A DNA stretch of 34,674 nt from Caulobacteraceae bacterium (GTDB lineage Bacteria; Pseudomonadota; Alphaproteobacteria; Caulobacterales; Caulobacteraceae): assembly GCA_003164925.1 (NCBI GenBank), contig PLRV01000092.1, forward strand, positions 1 through 34,674. Direction: 5' to 3'. Under the pieces are notes generated by a model. The model was given only the letters and a program-made list of their open reading frames with translations. It made no database searches and was not told the origin of the DNA. Below, one piece after another: positions 23,731-31,533 of this stretch. Both the position numbers and the translations under genes were made by a program. How positions within the stretch are numbered: the stretch's first letter is position 1; each line of letters begins with the position of its first letter.

Positions 23731-24372
23731 ATGCGTGGCTATTTAACCGCGCTTGCCGCCGCCGTCAGCCTCGGCGCTCTGGCGGGTTACGCGAGCGCGG
23801 ACACGCCGCCGGGCGCATCTGCTGTGGAGGCCTCTGGGCCTTCAGGCATCGGACCGCACGGCAAGAAGCTTTATTACTTCATGGTGTTTGCCAGCGCGAC
23901 GCCTGGTCAGGATGAGGAATTCAATCGCTGGTACGACCGTATCCACGCGCCGGTGATGATCGAGACCGGGGATTTCATCTGGGCTCAGCGTTTTAAATTG
24001 AGCGCGGAGCAATTCGTTCCGGAGCGGTTGGGCAAGGACGCGCCAGCCGAGTCGAGTCGTCGTCAGTACCTCGTCATCTTCGCGGTCGAGACCGACGACA
24101 TCAAGAAAGTGATCGCAGACGCAAATCGCCGCTTGGCCTTGCCGCGCAATGTCTCCAGCAAGGCGATCCAATACGGGACGCTGCAAGGCCCCCTCTACGA
24201 GGCGCTCGGCCCGCAAATCACCCAGAAGCAGGCGCAGGCCATGCTCGCCGAGGAAACCGCCGCCGGTCGGGTGCCGGGACCGGATGTGCCTGCTCCCCCG
24301 AAAAAGAAGAGCTTCCCGATCGGAAACGATGCGGCAGGAACAGGGCCGGCGTCGGGAACGCCACCGCAATAG
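23731..24372 (+). CDS. Secreted EthD/ABM-like protein
   Basis: This is a 213-residue protein with a Sec signal (MRGYLTALAAAVSLGALAG, cleavage near ASADT). The domain opens with KLYYFMVFASATPGQDEEFN and RWYDRIHAPVMIETGDFIWA, then QRF, the same EFNRWYD..H.P layout as the protein at 18534-19361. It continues with QYLVIFAVETDDIKKVIADA. The C-terminal 60 residues are Pro/Ala/Lys-rich (VPGPDVPAPPKKKSF) and probably disordered. The start at 23731 gives a normal signal; the frame is open to 23614. It stands alone on the plus strand between repeats. A ferredoxin-like-fold monooxygenase or isomerase role is possible, unproven. Confidence 0.75.
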   Translation: MRGYLTALAAAVSLGALAGYASADTPPGASAVEASGPSGIGPHGKKLYYFMVFASATPGQDEEFNRWYDRIHAPVMIETGDFIWAQRFKLSAEQFVPERLGKDAPAESSRRQYLVIFAVETDDIKKVIADANRRLALPRNVSSKAIQYGTLQGPLYEALGPQITQKQAQAMLAEETAAGRVPGPDVPAPPKKKSFPIGNDAAGTGPASGTPPQ

Positions 24373-24422
24373 GCGCGGCGATCGTTTCGCTGCCGCCGCC
24401 AATGGATTTGAGCGGCGCAGAC

Positions 24423-24475
24423 TAGAGCCTGATCGGTTCAGATTGGAACGATCTGGAGCGTGAATCCTTGCTCTA
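24423..24475. repeat. TAGAGC-type cruciform repeat, copy C
   Basis: It begins TAGAGCCTGATCGG, has an inner AGATTGGAACGATCT, and ends GCGTGAATCCTTGCTCTA. The left half matches copy A and the right end matches the complement of copy B. It lies between two gene ends. Confidence 0.8.
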
Positions 24476-24481
24476 GGCGGA

Positions 24482-24520
24482 AACAAAAACAGGCGCTGAT
24501 CTCGAGGAGATCAGCGCCTG
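24482..24520 (-). terminator. Rho-independent terminator of the carboxylesterase gene
   Basis: CAGGCGCTGATCTC and GAGATCAGCGCCTG form a perfect 14-bp stem with a 3-base loop. Reading on the minus strand, the stem is followed by TTTTTGTTT. It ends the transcript of the esterase whose stop is at 24591. Confidence 0.9.
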
Positions 24521-24590
24521 GATTCATTGGGGTCGAGAAAGGGAGGTGAGGATTTCAACCGAAACCCCAAGGCGACAATTCAGCGTCGGC

Positions 24591-25703
24591 TTACGGCTTG
24601 GCCGACTGACCGAGGTTTTTATCCAGGAACGCGAAGAAGGTATCGAGAACTTGCTTGGCCTGCTCCCTGGTCGCGCCGTTGAAATAATGGTTGGCGCCCT
24701 TGATGACCTCGATCTGGGCCGGAACACCTTTGGCGCGCAGCGCATCATACAGGATCTGGCTCTGCTGCCACGGCGTCGCCTCATCGACGCTGCCCGCCTG
24801 AAGCAGGAAGGGGGTGTGGTCCGCGCCGCCCTGAGCGACATAGTACAACACGTTGGCCCTTTGCACCGTGGCCGCATCGCAGGTTGTGTTGAGAGCACAC
24901 CCCAAAACGCGAGATTGCGAGGAAACGGGCGTGTTATGGACCAGCTTGGCGAACGACTCGCTCTGCGCGTCGAGTTTTGAGAAGTCGGTGGTGGCATGCC
25001 ACCCCACGGCCGCCTGCACACAACTGGATTGGCTGGCGAACTGGTCCTGCAACGCCGGAAAACTATTGCCGTAAATGCCCCGGTTTTCCTGCTTATCAAA
25101 CTCCTTGACGCCGCAGGTCGCTCCCACCATCGCGGCGATGTGGCCGCCGGAGGATTCACCCCATACGCCGATACGTTGCGGATCCACGCCGTATTTGTCG
25201 GCATTGCCCCGCACCCAGCGGATCGCGGCCTTCACATCCTCAAGCTGAGCGGGCCATTTGGCTTCGTCCGCGAGCCGATAGGTAACCGCGATCACCACAT
25301 AACCGTGCGACGCGATGTAGGCCATGAAGGCGTCTTCTTCGCCGAAAACCGGGTTGATGTCGTTCCGGGGATCGCCGGCGACGTAGCTGCCGCCATGAAC
25401 ATAGATAATCGCCGGCTTTGGTCCCGCATTGGGCACGCGATAGATGTCGAGCGTCAGAGGCCGTGCGCCCGACACGTGGGCATAGGTCAGATCGAAAGTT
25501 GCTTCGACGTTGCCTGGGTACTGCTCGGTGAAAGCCTGCCGCACAAAGCCCGGAGAGACGAACTCCTTGCCTACCGGCTTGGATACGACGGGCAGTGATC
25601 GACTGCGGGGCGGCGGCTGACTAGAGGGCGTCTGGGCCAAGCCCGCGCTCGCCGCAGTCAAGCAGACCAGAGCCATTAGTCCTGATTTCAAAGCCCTACG
25701 CAT
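24591..25703 (-). CDS. Secreted carboxylesterase (BD-FAE/HSL-like alpha/beta hydrolase)
   Basis: This is a 370-residue protein with a Sec signal ending AGLAQ. The oxyanion motif HGGSYVAGD is at 103-111, the nucleophile elbow GESSG at 182-186 (Ser184), and the catalytic His at about 339 (GANHYFNG); the acid is likely the Asp of GSVDEATPW. A complete triad indicates a working esterase. Cysteines in ATCG, SSCVQ, LGCALNTTC suggest disulfides. The same cysteine-bearing segments occur in the paralogue at 31534-32583, so the two form a distinct subgroup. It starts at 25703 after AGAGGAACG. Transcription is alone and ends at a strong terminator. It may release an acid or alcohol from the imported substrate. 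Confidence 0.9.
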   Translation of the reverse strand: MRRALKSGLMALVCLTAASAGLAQTPSSQPPPRSRSLPVVSKPVGKEFVSPGFVRQAFTEQYPGNVEATFDLTYAHVSGARPLTLDIYRVPNAGPKPAIIYVHGGSYVAGDPRNDINPVFGEEDAFMAYIASHGYVVIAVTYRLADEAKWPAQLEDVKAAIRWVRGNADKYGVDPQRIGVWGESSGGHIAAMVGATCGVKEFDKQENRGIYGNSFPALQDQFASQSSCVQAAVGWHATTDFSKLDAQSESFAKLVHNTPVSSQSRVLGCALNTTCDAATVQRANVLYYVAQGGADHTPFLLQAGSVDEATPWQQSQILYDALRAKGVPAQIEVIKGANHYFNGATREQAKQVLDTFFAFLDKNLGQSAKP

Positions 25704-26268
25704 GCGTTCCTCTTTAAGTCTTGGTTTTATTTTGCGGGCAAATTAGCTGGCCAAATCCTGCCGTCGAGAAGCTCATCGCCAATTCAGCTTTGCGATTTGC
25801 AGAAGACGCACGCCAGGAAAGACGCGGGCTGACGCCTCATCTTCACCCTAGCCCAGATATGGGCGGCGCGTCCGACCGCATGGTTTCAACCAAAACTGAT
25901 ATGCGCGAAGCTCAAGTTGTATTCCGACGCGTCCGATGGGCCTTTGGCTTGGTGGAAAACTCGACCTCCCGTTCAGGATTTTTTGATGCCAATTCGGCTG
26001 CCTTGGGGGCCGCGCAAAGACGCCAAAAACCCTTTCGGCGCAAGGCCTAGGCCTTAAGTCCTCTTTCCCGAATGCCGGATCGACACGGCCCTTGGTCGCG
26101 CGGAAGGCGGGCGTGACCCGAGCCGATCGGGCGGCTCTTGATCTGTGCCAATGGCCTTTTTTCCTGCCGGGAGCGGCCGTTGATTTCTGAAATTGGCTGG
26201 GTCTAAAGGTCGAGGAAATTGCGGTTGTCAATTGCGCCTGCCGATCCGGCAGGTGGAAGGAGTTTGCT
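25704..26268. other. Divergent promoter region, esterase and DUF35/thiolase
   Basis: This 565-bp stretch contains one good copy of the recurring box (25881-25915), a weaker one (25778-25800, GCCAATTCAGCTTTGCG) and a perfect 14-bp palindrome AAGGCCTAGGCCTT (26042-26055). Both flanking transcripts should start here. A 109-codon plus-strand frame (25721-26050) shows no family motif and is probably not coding. Confidence 0.5.
25881..25915 (+). repeat. Recurring intergenic box, copy 4
   Basis: TGGTTTCAACCAAAACTGAT is followed by ATGCGCGAAGCTCAA. It matches copies 1-3 over the core. It also contains TGGTT/AACCA as a short dyad. Confidence 0.6.
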
Positions 26269-26691
26269 GTGTCAGGTCGTCGCCCCGTAAGGGATGGGCT
26301 CTTGGTTGGGAACCTGGAAACGGGGGAGGCCGTCGGACTGGCCGGCGCCCGATGCAGGGCCTGCGGCGAGGCCACCCTGGGCCGTAATCTGCTGTGCCCC
26401 AATTGTGGCAGCGAGGACGTCGAACCGCTCGCACTGTCCGCAAAGGGCAAGGTCTGGACCTATACCGTGGTCCGCTACCCGCCCCCAGGCGACTACAAGG
26501 GAGCGGACCCGTTCCGTCCTTTCGCGCTTGGCCTGGTCGAACTTCCTGATGGCCTGAGGGTCCTAGCGCCGCTCGCCTGCGCGCCTGAGGAAGTCCGAAT
26601 TGGCATGGATGTTGTTTTTCAGCCCCGGGTTCGGCCTGACGGGGTCGTCCAGTTCGAATATGCGTTGGCTAGCGAAGGGACGGCTCAATGA
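26269..26691 (+). CDS. Zn-ribbon/OB-fold protein (DUF35 family)
   Basis: This is a 140-residue protein. A rubredoxin-like zinc ribbon has C29, C32, C43 and C46 (CRACGEATLGRNLLCPNCG). An OB-fold (WTYTVVRYPPPGDYKGADPF, FALGLVELPDGLRVLAPLA) follows. DUF35 proteins are obligatory partners of SCP2-type thiolase-like enzymes, for example ChsH2 with the retro-aldolase Ltp2 in steroid side-chain degradation. The GTG start at 26269 has AGGAG seven bases upstream. The stop overlaps the thiolase start (ATGA), so the two are co-translated and probably form a complex. Cytoplasmic. Confidence 0.9.
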   Translation: MSGRRPVRDGLLVGNLETGEAVGLAGARCRACGEATLGRNLLCPNCGSEDVEPLALSAKGKVWTYTVVRYPPPGDYKGADPFRPFALGLVELPDGLRVLAPLACAPEEVRIGMDVVFQPRVRPDGVVQFEYALASEGTAQ

Positions 26692-27833
26692 GTGACGTTG
26701 TCATCATCGGCGCGGGCATTCACCCCTTCGGGCGTTTCGACAAAAGCGCGGAAGAGATCGGGTCGTTCGCGGCTCGGGCGGCGCTGCAGGACGCCGGGGT
26801 CGCATGGGCGGATGTCCAGGCCTCGTACCTGTCCAGGATGTATCTGCCGGCCACCTCAGGCGCACGGATTCTGCGGCGGCTGGGTGGAACAGACATGCCG
26901 ATCGTCGACGTCGAGGCGGCGTGCGCGAGCGGGGGCGCGGCCCTTCATCAGGCGCTGCTGGCCATCCGCTCCGGCGAATGCGAGGTCGTCATGGTGCTCG
27001 GAGCGGAAAAGATGCCGCGCGGTTTCATGGATCCGCGCATGATCTACGCCGACTGGCAGATCGAGATGGGCATGTCGCTCAACCCGGCCTATTGGTCGAT
27101 GCGCGCCATGCGCCACATGTATGAATTCGGCACGACCGAACTGCAGATCGCCAAGATCGCCCACAAGAACCACAACAATAGCGTCCACAATCCAAACGCG
27201 ATGTACCAGAAGGCCTTCTCCCTGGAGGAGATCTTGAACTCGCCGCTGGTCTGCGACCCCATCCGGAGGCTGGAAATCTGCGCGCCTGACGATGGGGCGG
27301 CCGCGGTGGTCGTCGCGTCGGCCGACTTCGCCAGACGGATCGGCGCGCGCAAGCCGATCCGGATCGCCGCCTGCGTCCACACGATCGCGCGGTATTCCGC
27401 CGACTTCCGCTGTCCGGCCGACAGCATGAGCGCGACAGCCCATAACGATGGGCCGACGGAAGTCACTGCCGCCAAGGCTTACGAAAGGGCAGGCCTGGGA
27501 GCGTCCGACGTCAACTGCTTCGAGGTTCAGGACACCGATGCATTTTGCGAGCTGGAGATTTACGAGGAGCTGCAGCTTTGCCCTCTGGGCGAGGGCGGGC
27601 GACTCATCGACGAAGGCGTGACGGAGATCGGCGGCAAGCACCCGGTGAACATGAGCGGCGGGCTGATCAGCAAGGGCGAGCCCGTGGGCGCGTCCCATCT
27701 GGGACAGGTTGTCGAACTGGTGGCTCAGCTGCGAGGGGAAGCGGGGCCGCGCCAGGTTGAAGGGGCGAAGGTCGGGTTGGGCCACGTGCTCGGGGCCGGC
27801 GGCAACTGCGCCGTGACGATCCTCCAGCGCTGA
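26688..27833 (+). CDS. SCP2-type thiolase or retro-aldolase
   Basis: This is a 381-residue thiolase-fold protein. The acyl-enzyme Cys is C79 (VEAACASGGAAL). GGKHPVNMSGGLISKGEPVG and GASHLGQ are typical of the SCP2/lipid-transfer thiolase branch, and GAGGNCAVTIL provides the late Cys. The segment that reads HDCF in true thiolases is here EVQDTDAFCELEIYEELQLC, so the catalytic His is not in its usual place. Together with the fused-in-operon DUF35 partner, this favours an aldolase-like C-C cleavage (as in Ltp2) or an atypical thiolysis of a CoA thioester. The gene is translationally coupled to DUF35. Cytoplasmic, downstream of the periplasmic steps by inference. Confidence 0.9.
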   Translation: MSDVVIIGAGIHPFGRFDKSAEEIGSFAARAALQDAGVAWADVQASYLSRMYLPATSGARILRRLGGTDMPIVDVEAACASGGAALHQALLAIRSGECEVVMVLGAEKMPRGFMDPRMIYADWQIEMGMSLNPAYWSMRAMRHMYEFGTTELQIAKIAHKNHNNSVHNPNAMYQKAFSLEEILNSPLVCDPIRRLEICAPDDGAAAVVVASADFARRIGARKPIRIAACVHTIARYSADFRCPADSMSATAHNDGPTEVTAAKAYERAGLGASDVNCFEVQDTDAFCELEIYEELQLCPLGEGGRLIDEGVTEIGGKHPVNMSGGLISKGEPVGASHLGQVVELVAQLRGEAGPRQVEGAKVGLGHVLGAGGNCAVTILQR

Positions 27834-28088
27834 TACGCGCGCCTACGGTCCCGCATCCGCCGACGGCCGATTAGGCCTGCCCCTTGCGACCTAAAGGCCT
27901 CTCGCTTCGCGCCAAACCTGCTTTGCGGATGGCCTGACGCGGAGGTCGACGAGGCCCGACACTATGGCTTCGTTGGCGAACGGGATCGGTCAATGGCATG
28001 GGGATCGATTTCGGTTCCTTGTTGTCGCTTCCGGTCTCGGGCATCCACCGCTTGTCTCGCCGACCTCCCGGGCGAGGGACAAGCCCTT

Positions 28089-28112
28089 AGCCGCGGCCCT
28101 CGGGCCGCGGCT
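28089..28112. terminator. Stem-loop between convergent genes
   Basis: AGCCGCGGCCC and GGGCCGCGGCT form a perfect 11-bp GC-rich stem. It lies between the thiolase end (27833, plus) and the hydrolase end (28129, minus). The T-run is weak on both sides, so bidirectional termination is likely but not certain. The rest of 27834-28128 shows no gene. Confidence 0.6.
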
Positions 28113-28128
28113 CCTTTCGATCCAAGCG

Positions 28129-29052
28129 TCAATGAGCGTTGAGGAAAGCCACAAGGGCTTTGTTGTACGCGTCCGGGGCCTCCCAATAGGCCGTGTGCCC
28201 GCTGTCGGGGATGACAGCCCCTTGGGCGCCTTTCAAGCGGGCCACGAACTCACGCATGATGCCCGGCGGCGTATAGGGATCAGCGTCGCCGGTAATCATC
28301 TCGACCGGAACGGTGAGCTGGTCCAGCCTCGCCCAAGTCACGGGGGGAAGACCAGCGCCGGGAGGTTGGGACGGGGCCGTCGGGCTCGGGGCCGTCGGCA
28401 TTGGGGCGCTCCCCTCGGCCTTGGGCTGCTGAGCAGCCACGAGCGGCGCTGGGGGCGAGGCGACCATCTCCAACCACTGCTTCACCCCATCGGGGTGGAG
28501 CGCGCGATAGGTCGGTCCCAACTCCTTCCATTCGCGGGGCATGGCGTCAAACTGGGGAGAGCGCAACCGCGCCTCGATCTCGTTGAAGTCCTTGTCCCTG
28601 AGGCCCGCCAAGCTATTGCTGACCACCAGGCTGCGAACCTGGTCCGGATGCTCCAACGCGAACTGGGTGGCGGCCACGCTTCCGCCTGCCGTGCCCACCA
28701 GATGGAATCGGGGCAGGGCGAGCGCCTGGACCGTCTGCTCTATGCGCGTATTAGAACTCACCCCGGCTGGCAGGGCAGGACCCCCAGGGCCACGGTAGTC
28801 GATGGAAATGAAGCGGTATCCGGCCTTGATTAAGGCCGGGATTTGCTGGTCCCACATCATGCCGTTGATCGGATGAAGGAACACGACAGGCACGCCGCGC
28901 CCACCGGAATCCCTGACGAAGACAGGTCCGCTGTCCAGCATGAGAACCTGGTTCGTCACCTGAGGGGGCGGCGCGGCAACCGCCGAGGACAGTCCCACGA
29001 CCGCCGCCAGAAGCACTGCGTAGCGGAAGGCCCTGATCGAAGGCGCCGCCAT
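28129..29052 (-). CDS. Secreted alpha/beta hydrolase-fold protein lacking nucleophile Ser
   Basis: This is a 307-residue protein (from the Met at 29052) with a signal AVLLAAVVGLSSAVAAPP. Fold markers are VVFLHPINGMMWDQQ, ISIDYRGPGGP, TGDADPYTPP (acid D256 or D258) and DSGHTAYWEAP (H286). The nucleophile elbow reads GTAGG (120-124), so Ala122 stands where Ser is required. A Pro/Ala-rich insert (about 200-237) precedes the last strands, in the lid position. The start is uncertain: ATGs at 29064, 29106 and 29130 are in frame, and none has a good ribosome site. It is last in the minus transcript esterase, hydrolase, MFS, hydrolase. A lyase-type or binding role is more likely than hydrolysis. Confidence 0.83.
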   Translation of the reverse strand: MAAPSIRAFRYAVLLAAVVGLSSAVAAPPPQVTNQVLMLDSGPVFVRDSGGRGVPVVFLHPINGMMWDQQIPALIKAGYRFISIDYRGPGGPALPAGVSSNTRIEQTVQALALPRFHLVGTAGGSVAATQFALEHPDQVRSLVVSNSLAGLRDKDFNEIEARLRSPQFDAMPREWKELGPTYRALHPDGVKQWLEMVASPPAPLVAAQQPKAEGSAPMPTAPSPTAPSQPPGAGLPPVTWARLDQLTVPVEMITGDADPYTPPGIMREFVARLKGAQGAVIPDSGHTAYWEAPDAYNKALVAFLNAH

Positions 29053-29230
29053 CCCTCGACACATTCGCTGGGTTGAACCTATCCAAAGCTCGAGGACGTC
29101 CTTCATGAAGTCACGCATCTGTATCTGCATAGGCGGTGACCAAGCCCGCTGGGGCAGTCGAAGGGGCTTGCTGGCTCCCGCATCAGCGAGCGCCAGCGCC
29201 GCTGCTGGGGCTCTGATTCCCGCTCGCGCC

Positions 29231-30535
29231 CTACGCCGGTGTCCCATCGCCGTGGCTCCGCGTGAATTTGGGCAGGCGAGTCAGAAGCACCATGCCGAGC
29301 ACGGTGACTACGACCAACACCCCGAGGGGAGGGCCGAAATGGCCGGTCACCGCGGCGCCCCACGACAGCACTAGGGGACCCGTACTGCTTCCCACTGCAT
29401 AAAGGGCGAACTGGGTGGCGTAGATGACGCCGAAGTGCCGAAGCCCGAAATAGCGACCGAGCAGATAAGCCAACACATCGCCTTCCGCCCCGGTCGCCAC
29501 ACCCACCAGCATCGCCGCGCCGAACGCCGCCGGACCGTGGGCGCCGAGCGCCAGCATCGCCGCGCCAATGACGCAGGGCGTCAGGAAGGCCAAGGCGACC
29601 CGGGGGGCGAAGAAGCGGTCCATCAGCCAGCCCGTGCTCAGGCGCCCTAGGACCATCGCTGACCAGATGGAGGCTTGCGCCGCGGCCGCGGTTTGCGCGG
29701 TGACGCCTTCGCTGCGAAGGATGCTGACCAGATTTAGCTGCACGCCGTAGGTGACGCAGGCGATCGTGAAGAAGGTCGCCAGGACCAGCCAGTAGCGGTA
29801 GTCCCGCATGGCTTGGGGCAGGGTCAGACCCCAAACTTCAGCCTTGACCCCACCCTCCGCAGGCGCCTCGCCATCGGGCGCCTGGCCCATGGCTTCCGGT
29901 GAATTCTTGAGAACCAGCAGCATGGCGGGAAAGAGAACCACCACCAGGAACGCGCCCATATAGAGGAAGGCGTCCCGCCAGCCCACGGCGTCGAACAGCC
30001 ATTGGGTGATGAGCGACCAGGCGGCGCCGCCGACGCCGACGCCGGCAAAAGCGATGCCCAAGGCCAAACCGCGCCTCTTGTCGAACCAGCGCGAGATCAC
30101 GGCGGAGAAGGCCACCGCAGTCGTCCCCGTACACAACGCCGCCAACGCGAAATAGCGTGCGTAGAAGAACCAGATATTGCCGTCGACATAGTGCATGGAC
30201 GCAATGATCAGGCCTTCGATGAGAAAGGATAGGGCGATGATCCGTCTCGGCCCGAAGCGGTCGACCAGTGCTCCGGTCAGGGGGGCGGCGGGCACGGTGA
30301 ACACGGTCGCGAAGATGAGGGCGAACATCACCTGCGGCGGGCTCCAGCCAAATGCCTCGCGAAAGGGCGAGACCAGCAGGCCGGTGGTCGCTGGAATGAA
30401 AACTGAGATCCCGAAGGCCAGTCCAACAGCGGAAGCGAAGGCCACTACCCAGCCATAGAAGGGCTGCCGCGGGGCCAACCGGCTGTCGGCGCCCCGCAGC
30501 GTTGGGGAGGGGGCGTTCTGGCTGTCGGACGGCAT
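29231..30535 (-). CDS. MFS transporter (monocarboxylate/OFA-like)
   Basis: This is a 434-residue protein with 12 predicted membrane helices and a large cytoplasmic loop in the middle (about 205-230, PEAMGQAPDGEAPAEGG). The first helix region FYGWVVAFASAVGLAFGISV, followed by FIPATTGLLVSPFREAFGWS, and the later PLTGALVDRFGPRRII are typical of the oxalate:formate/monocarboxylate branch of the MFS. It probably moves a carboxylate product across the inner membrane. It sits between two Ser-less alpha/beta hydrolases in one minus-strand run (gap to the upstream gene 41 bp). AAGAGA precedes the start at 30535. Substrate is not determinable. Confidence 0.9.
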   Translation of the reverse strand: MPSDSQNAPSPTLRGADSRLAPRQPFYGWVVAFASAVGLAFGISVFIPATTGLLVSPFREAFGWSPPQVMFALIFATVFTVPAAPLTGALVDRFGPRRIIALSFLIEGLIIASMHYVDGNIWFFYARYFALAALCTGTTAVAFSAVISRWFDKRRGLALGIAFAGVGVGGAAWSLITQWLFDAVGWRDAFLYMGAFLVVVLFPAMLLVLKNSPEAMGQAPDGEAPAEGGVKAEVWGLTLPQAMRDYRYWLVLATFFTIACVTYGVQLNLVSILRSEGVTAQTAAAAQASIWSAMVLGRLSTGWLMDRFFAPRVALAFLTPCVIGAAMLALGAHGPAAFGAAMLVGVATGAEGDVLAYLLGRYFGLRHFGVIYATQFALYAVGSSTGPLVLSWGAAVTGHFGPPLGVLVVVTVLGMVLLTRLPKFTRSHGDGTPA

Positions 30536-30576
30536 GGTTGTCTCTTCACAAGTGAGCGGCGGCGAAACGCGGGCCT

Positions 30577-31497
30577 TTACCGATGGGGATCACGTCCTGA
30601 TCGCGGGGAGGTCTTCGTCAGGAAATCGTTCAAGATGGGGATCACCAACTCGGGTGCGGCGATGGTTGCGAAATGTCCCGTTTCGACAGGCACAATCCGG
30701 CCCCTCGGAATGGCGTCGGAGAGTTCCTTGAAAGACGCGAACGAACGCATCCACATCGTGGTGGCCACGATGGTCACGGGGCAGCGAATCTTCGGCAGGA
30801 CATCGGCAAACCCGAAGGAATAGACAGCGCGCGTGCTTGGCGCGCCGCCGCTGGCGCCCGAGGCCGTGATCGCCAGGTACTTGGCGTAGCGATCCGGATG
30901 GGCCTTTTGCAGCACCAGGGGGTAGGCGGGATCGTCTGCGCCGGGGGCGCGGACGTTCGAGGCAGGACCCGGCTGGTTAGGATCTGCGGACGCTTTGAGC
31001 CGGTCCAGCTGGGGCGTCATGTAGGCTGCGGGGCTGATCGCGACAACGCCCTCGACCTCGTCCGGGTAGGTCGCGGCGTAGAGCAAGGCGATCGCGCCCC
31101 CGATGGCCCCACCGATCAGAGTGACCTTGCCCTTGAGGCCGAGCGCGGCGAGCAAGGCGCGCAAATCCTCGACCTCATCGGCCAGGGTGATCTCGCCCCG
31201 GATGCGCTCGGATAGGCCGAAACCTCTCAGGTCGTAACGCAACACACGGTAATGCCGGGCCAAGGCCGGGGCGATTACATCCCAGCTTTCCATGGTCGTG
31301 GTCATTTCGTGTAGCAGCACGACGGTGCGGGGGCCGGCCCCCGAAAGTTCGTACCTTAGAAAGACGCCATTGGCCTTAGCCCAGGCGGTGGTCTTGGGCG
31401 CTGAAGGCCGATCGGCCGCCTGCGCCGTGACGAAGCCGCTCGGCAAAAGCGCGGCCAGGCTCAAAGCTGCGAGAAGCGTTCGCCTGGATGGCGTCAT
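30577..31497 (-). CDS. Tat-exported alpha/beta hydrolase-fold protein lacking nucleophile Ser
   Basis: This is a 306-residue protein with a twin-arginine signal (MTPSRRTLLAALSLAALLP). The core shows VVLLHEMTTTMESW, where HG of the oxyanion loop has become HE, then YDLRGFGLSERI, and the late His H275 (VETGHFATIAAPE). The elbow is GGAIG (129-133): Ala131 replaces the nucleophile Ser. The usual acid position also looks altered (VATTMWMRS, no Asp). This is the most divergent of the three Ser-less members and is unlikely to be a hydrolase. AGGAGACCGCA precedes the start. It lies 36 bp after the carboxylesterase gene and 41 bp before the MFS gene, so all are probably one transcript. Confidence 0.85.
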   Translation of the reverse strand: MTPSRRTLLAALSLAALLPSGFVTAQAADRPSAPKTTAWAKANGVFLRYELSGAGPRTVVLLHEMTTTMESWDVIAPALARHYRVLRYDLRGFGLSERIRGEITLADEVEDLRALLAALGLKGKVTLIGGAIGGAIALLYAATYPDEVEGVVAISPAAYMTPQLDRLKASADPNQPGPASNVRAPGADDPAYPLVLQKAHPDRYAKYLAITASGASGGAPSTRAVYSFGFADVLPKIRCPVTIVATTMWMRSFASFKELSDAIPRGRIVPVETGHFATIAAPELVIPILNDFLTKTSPRSGRDPHR

Positions 31498-31533
31498 TGC
31501 GGTCTCCTGCGGGGATTTAAATCCAAGCCCAAC

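Noticed and set aside
25721-26050. 109-codon plus-strand frame in the esterase/DUF35 gap
   Set aside because: There is no ribosome site of note, no motif, and it spans two copies of the intergenic box, so a promoter region is more likely.
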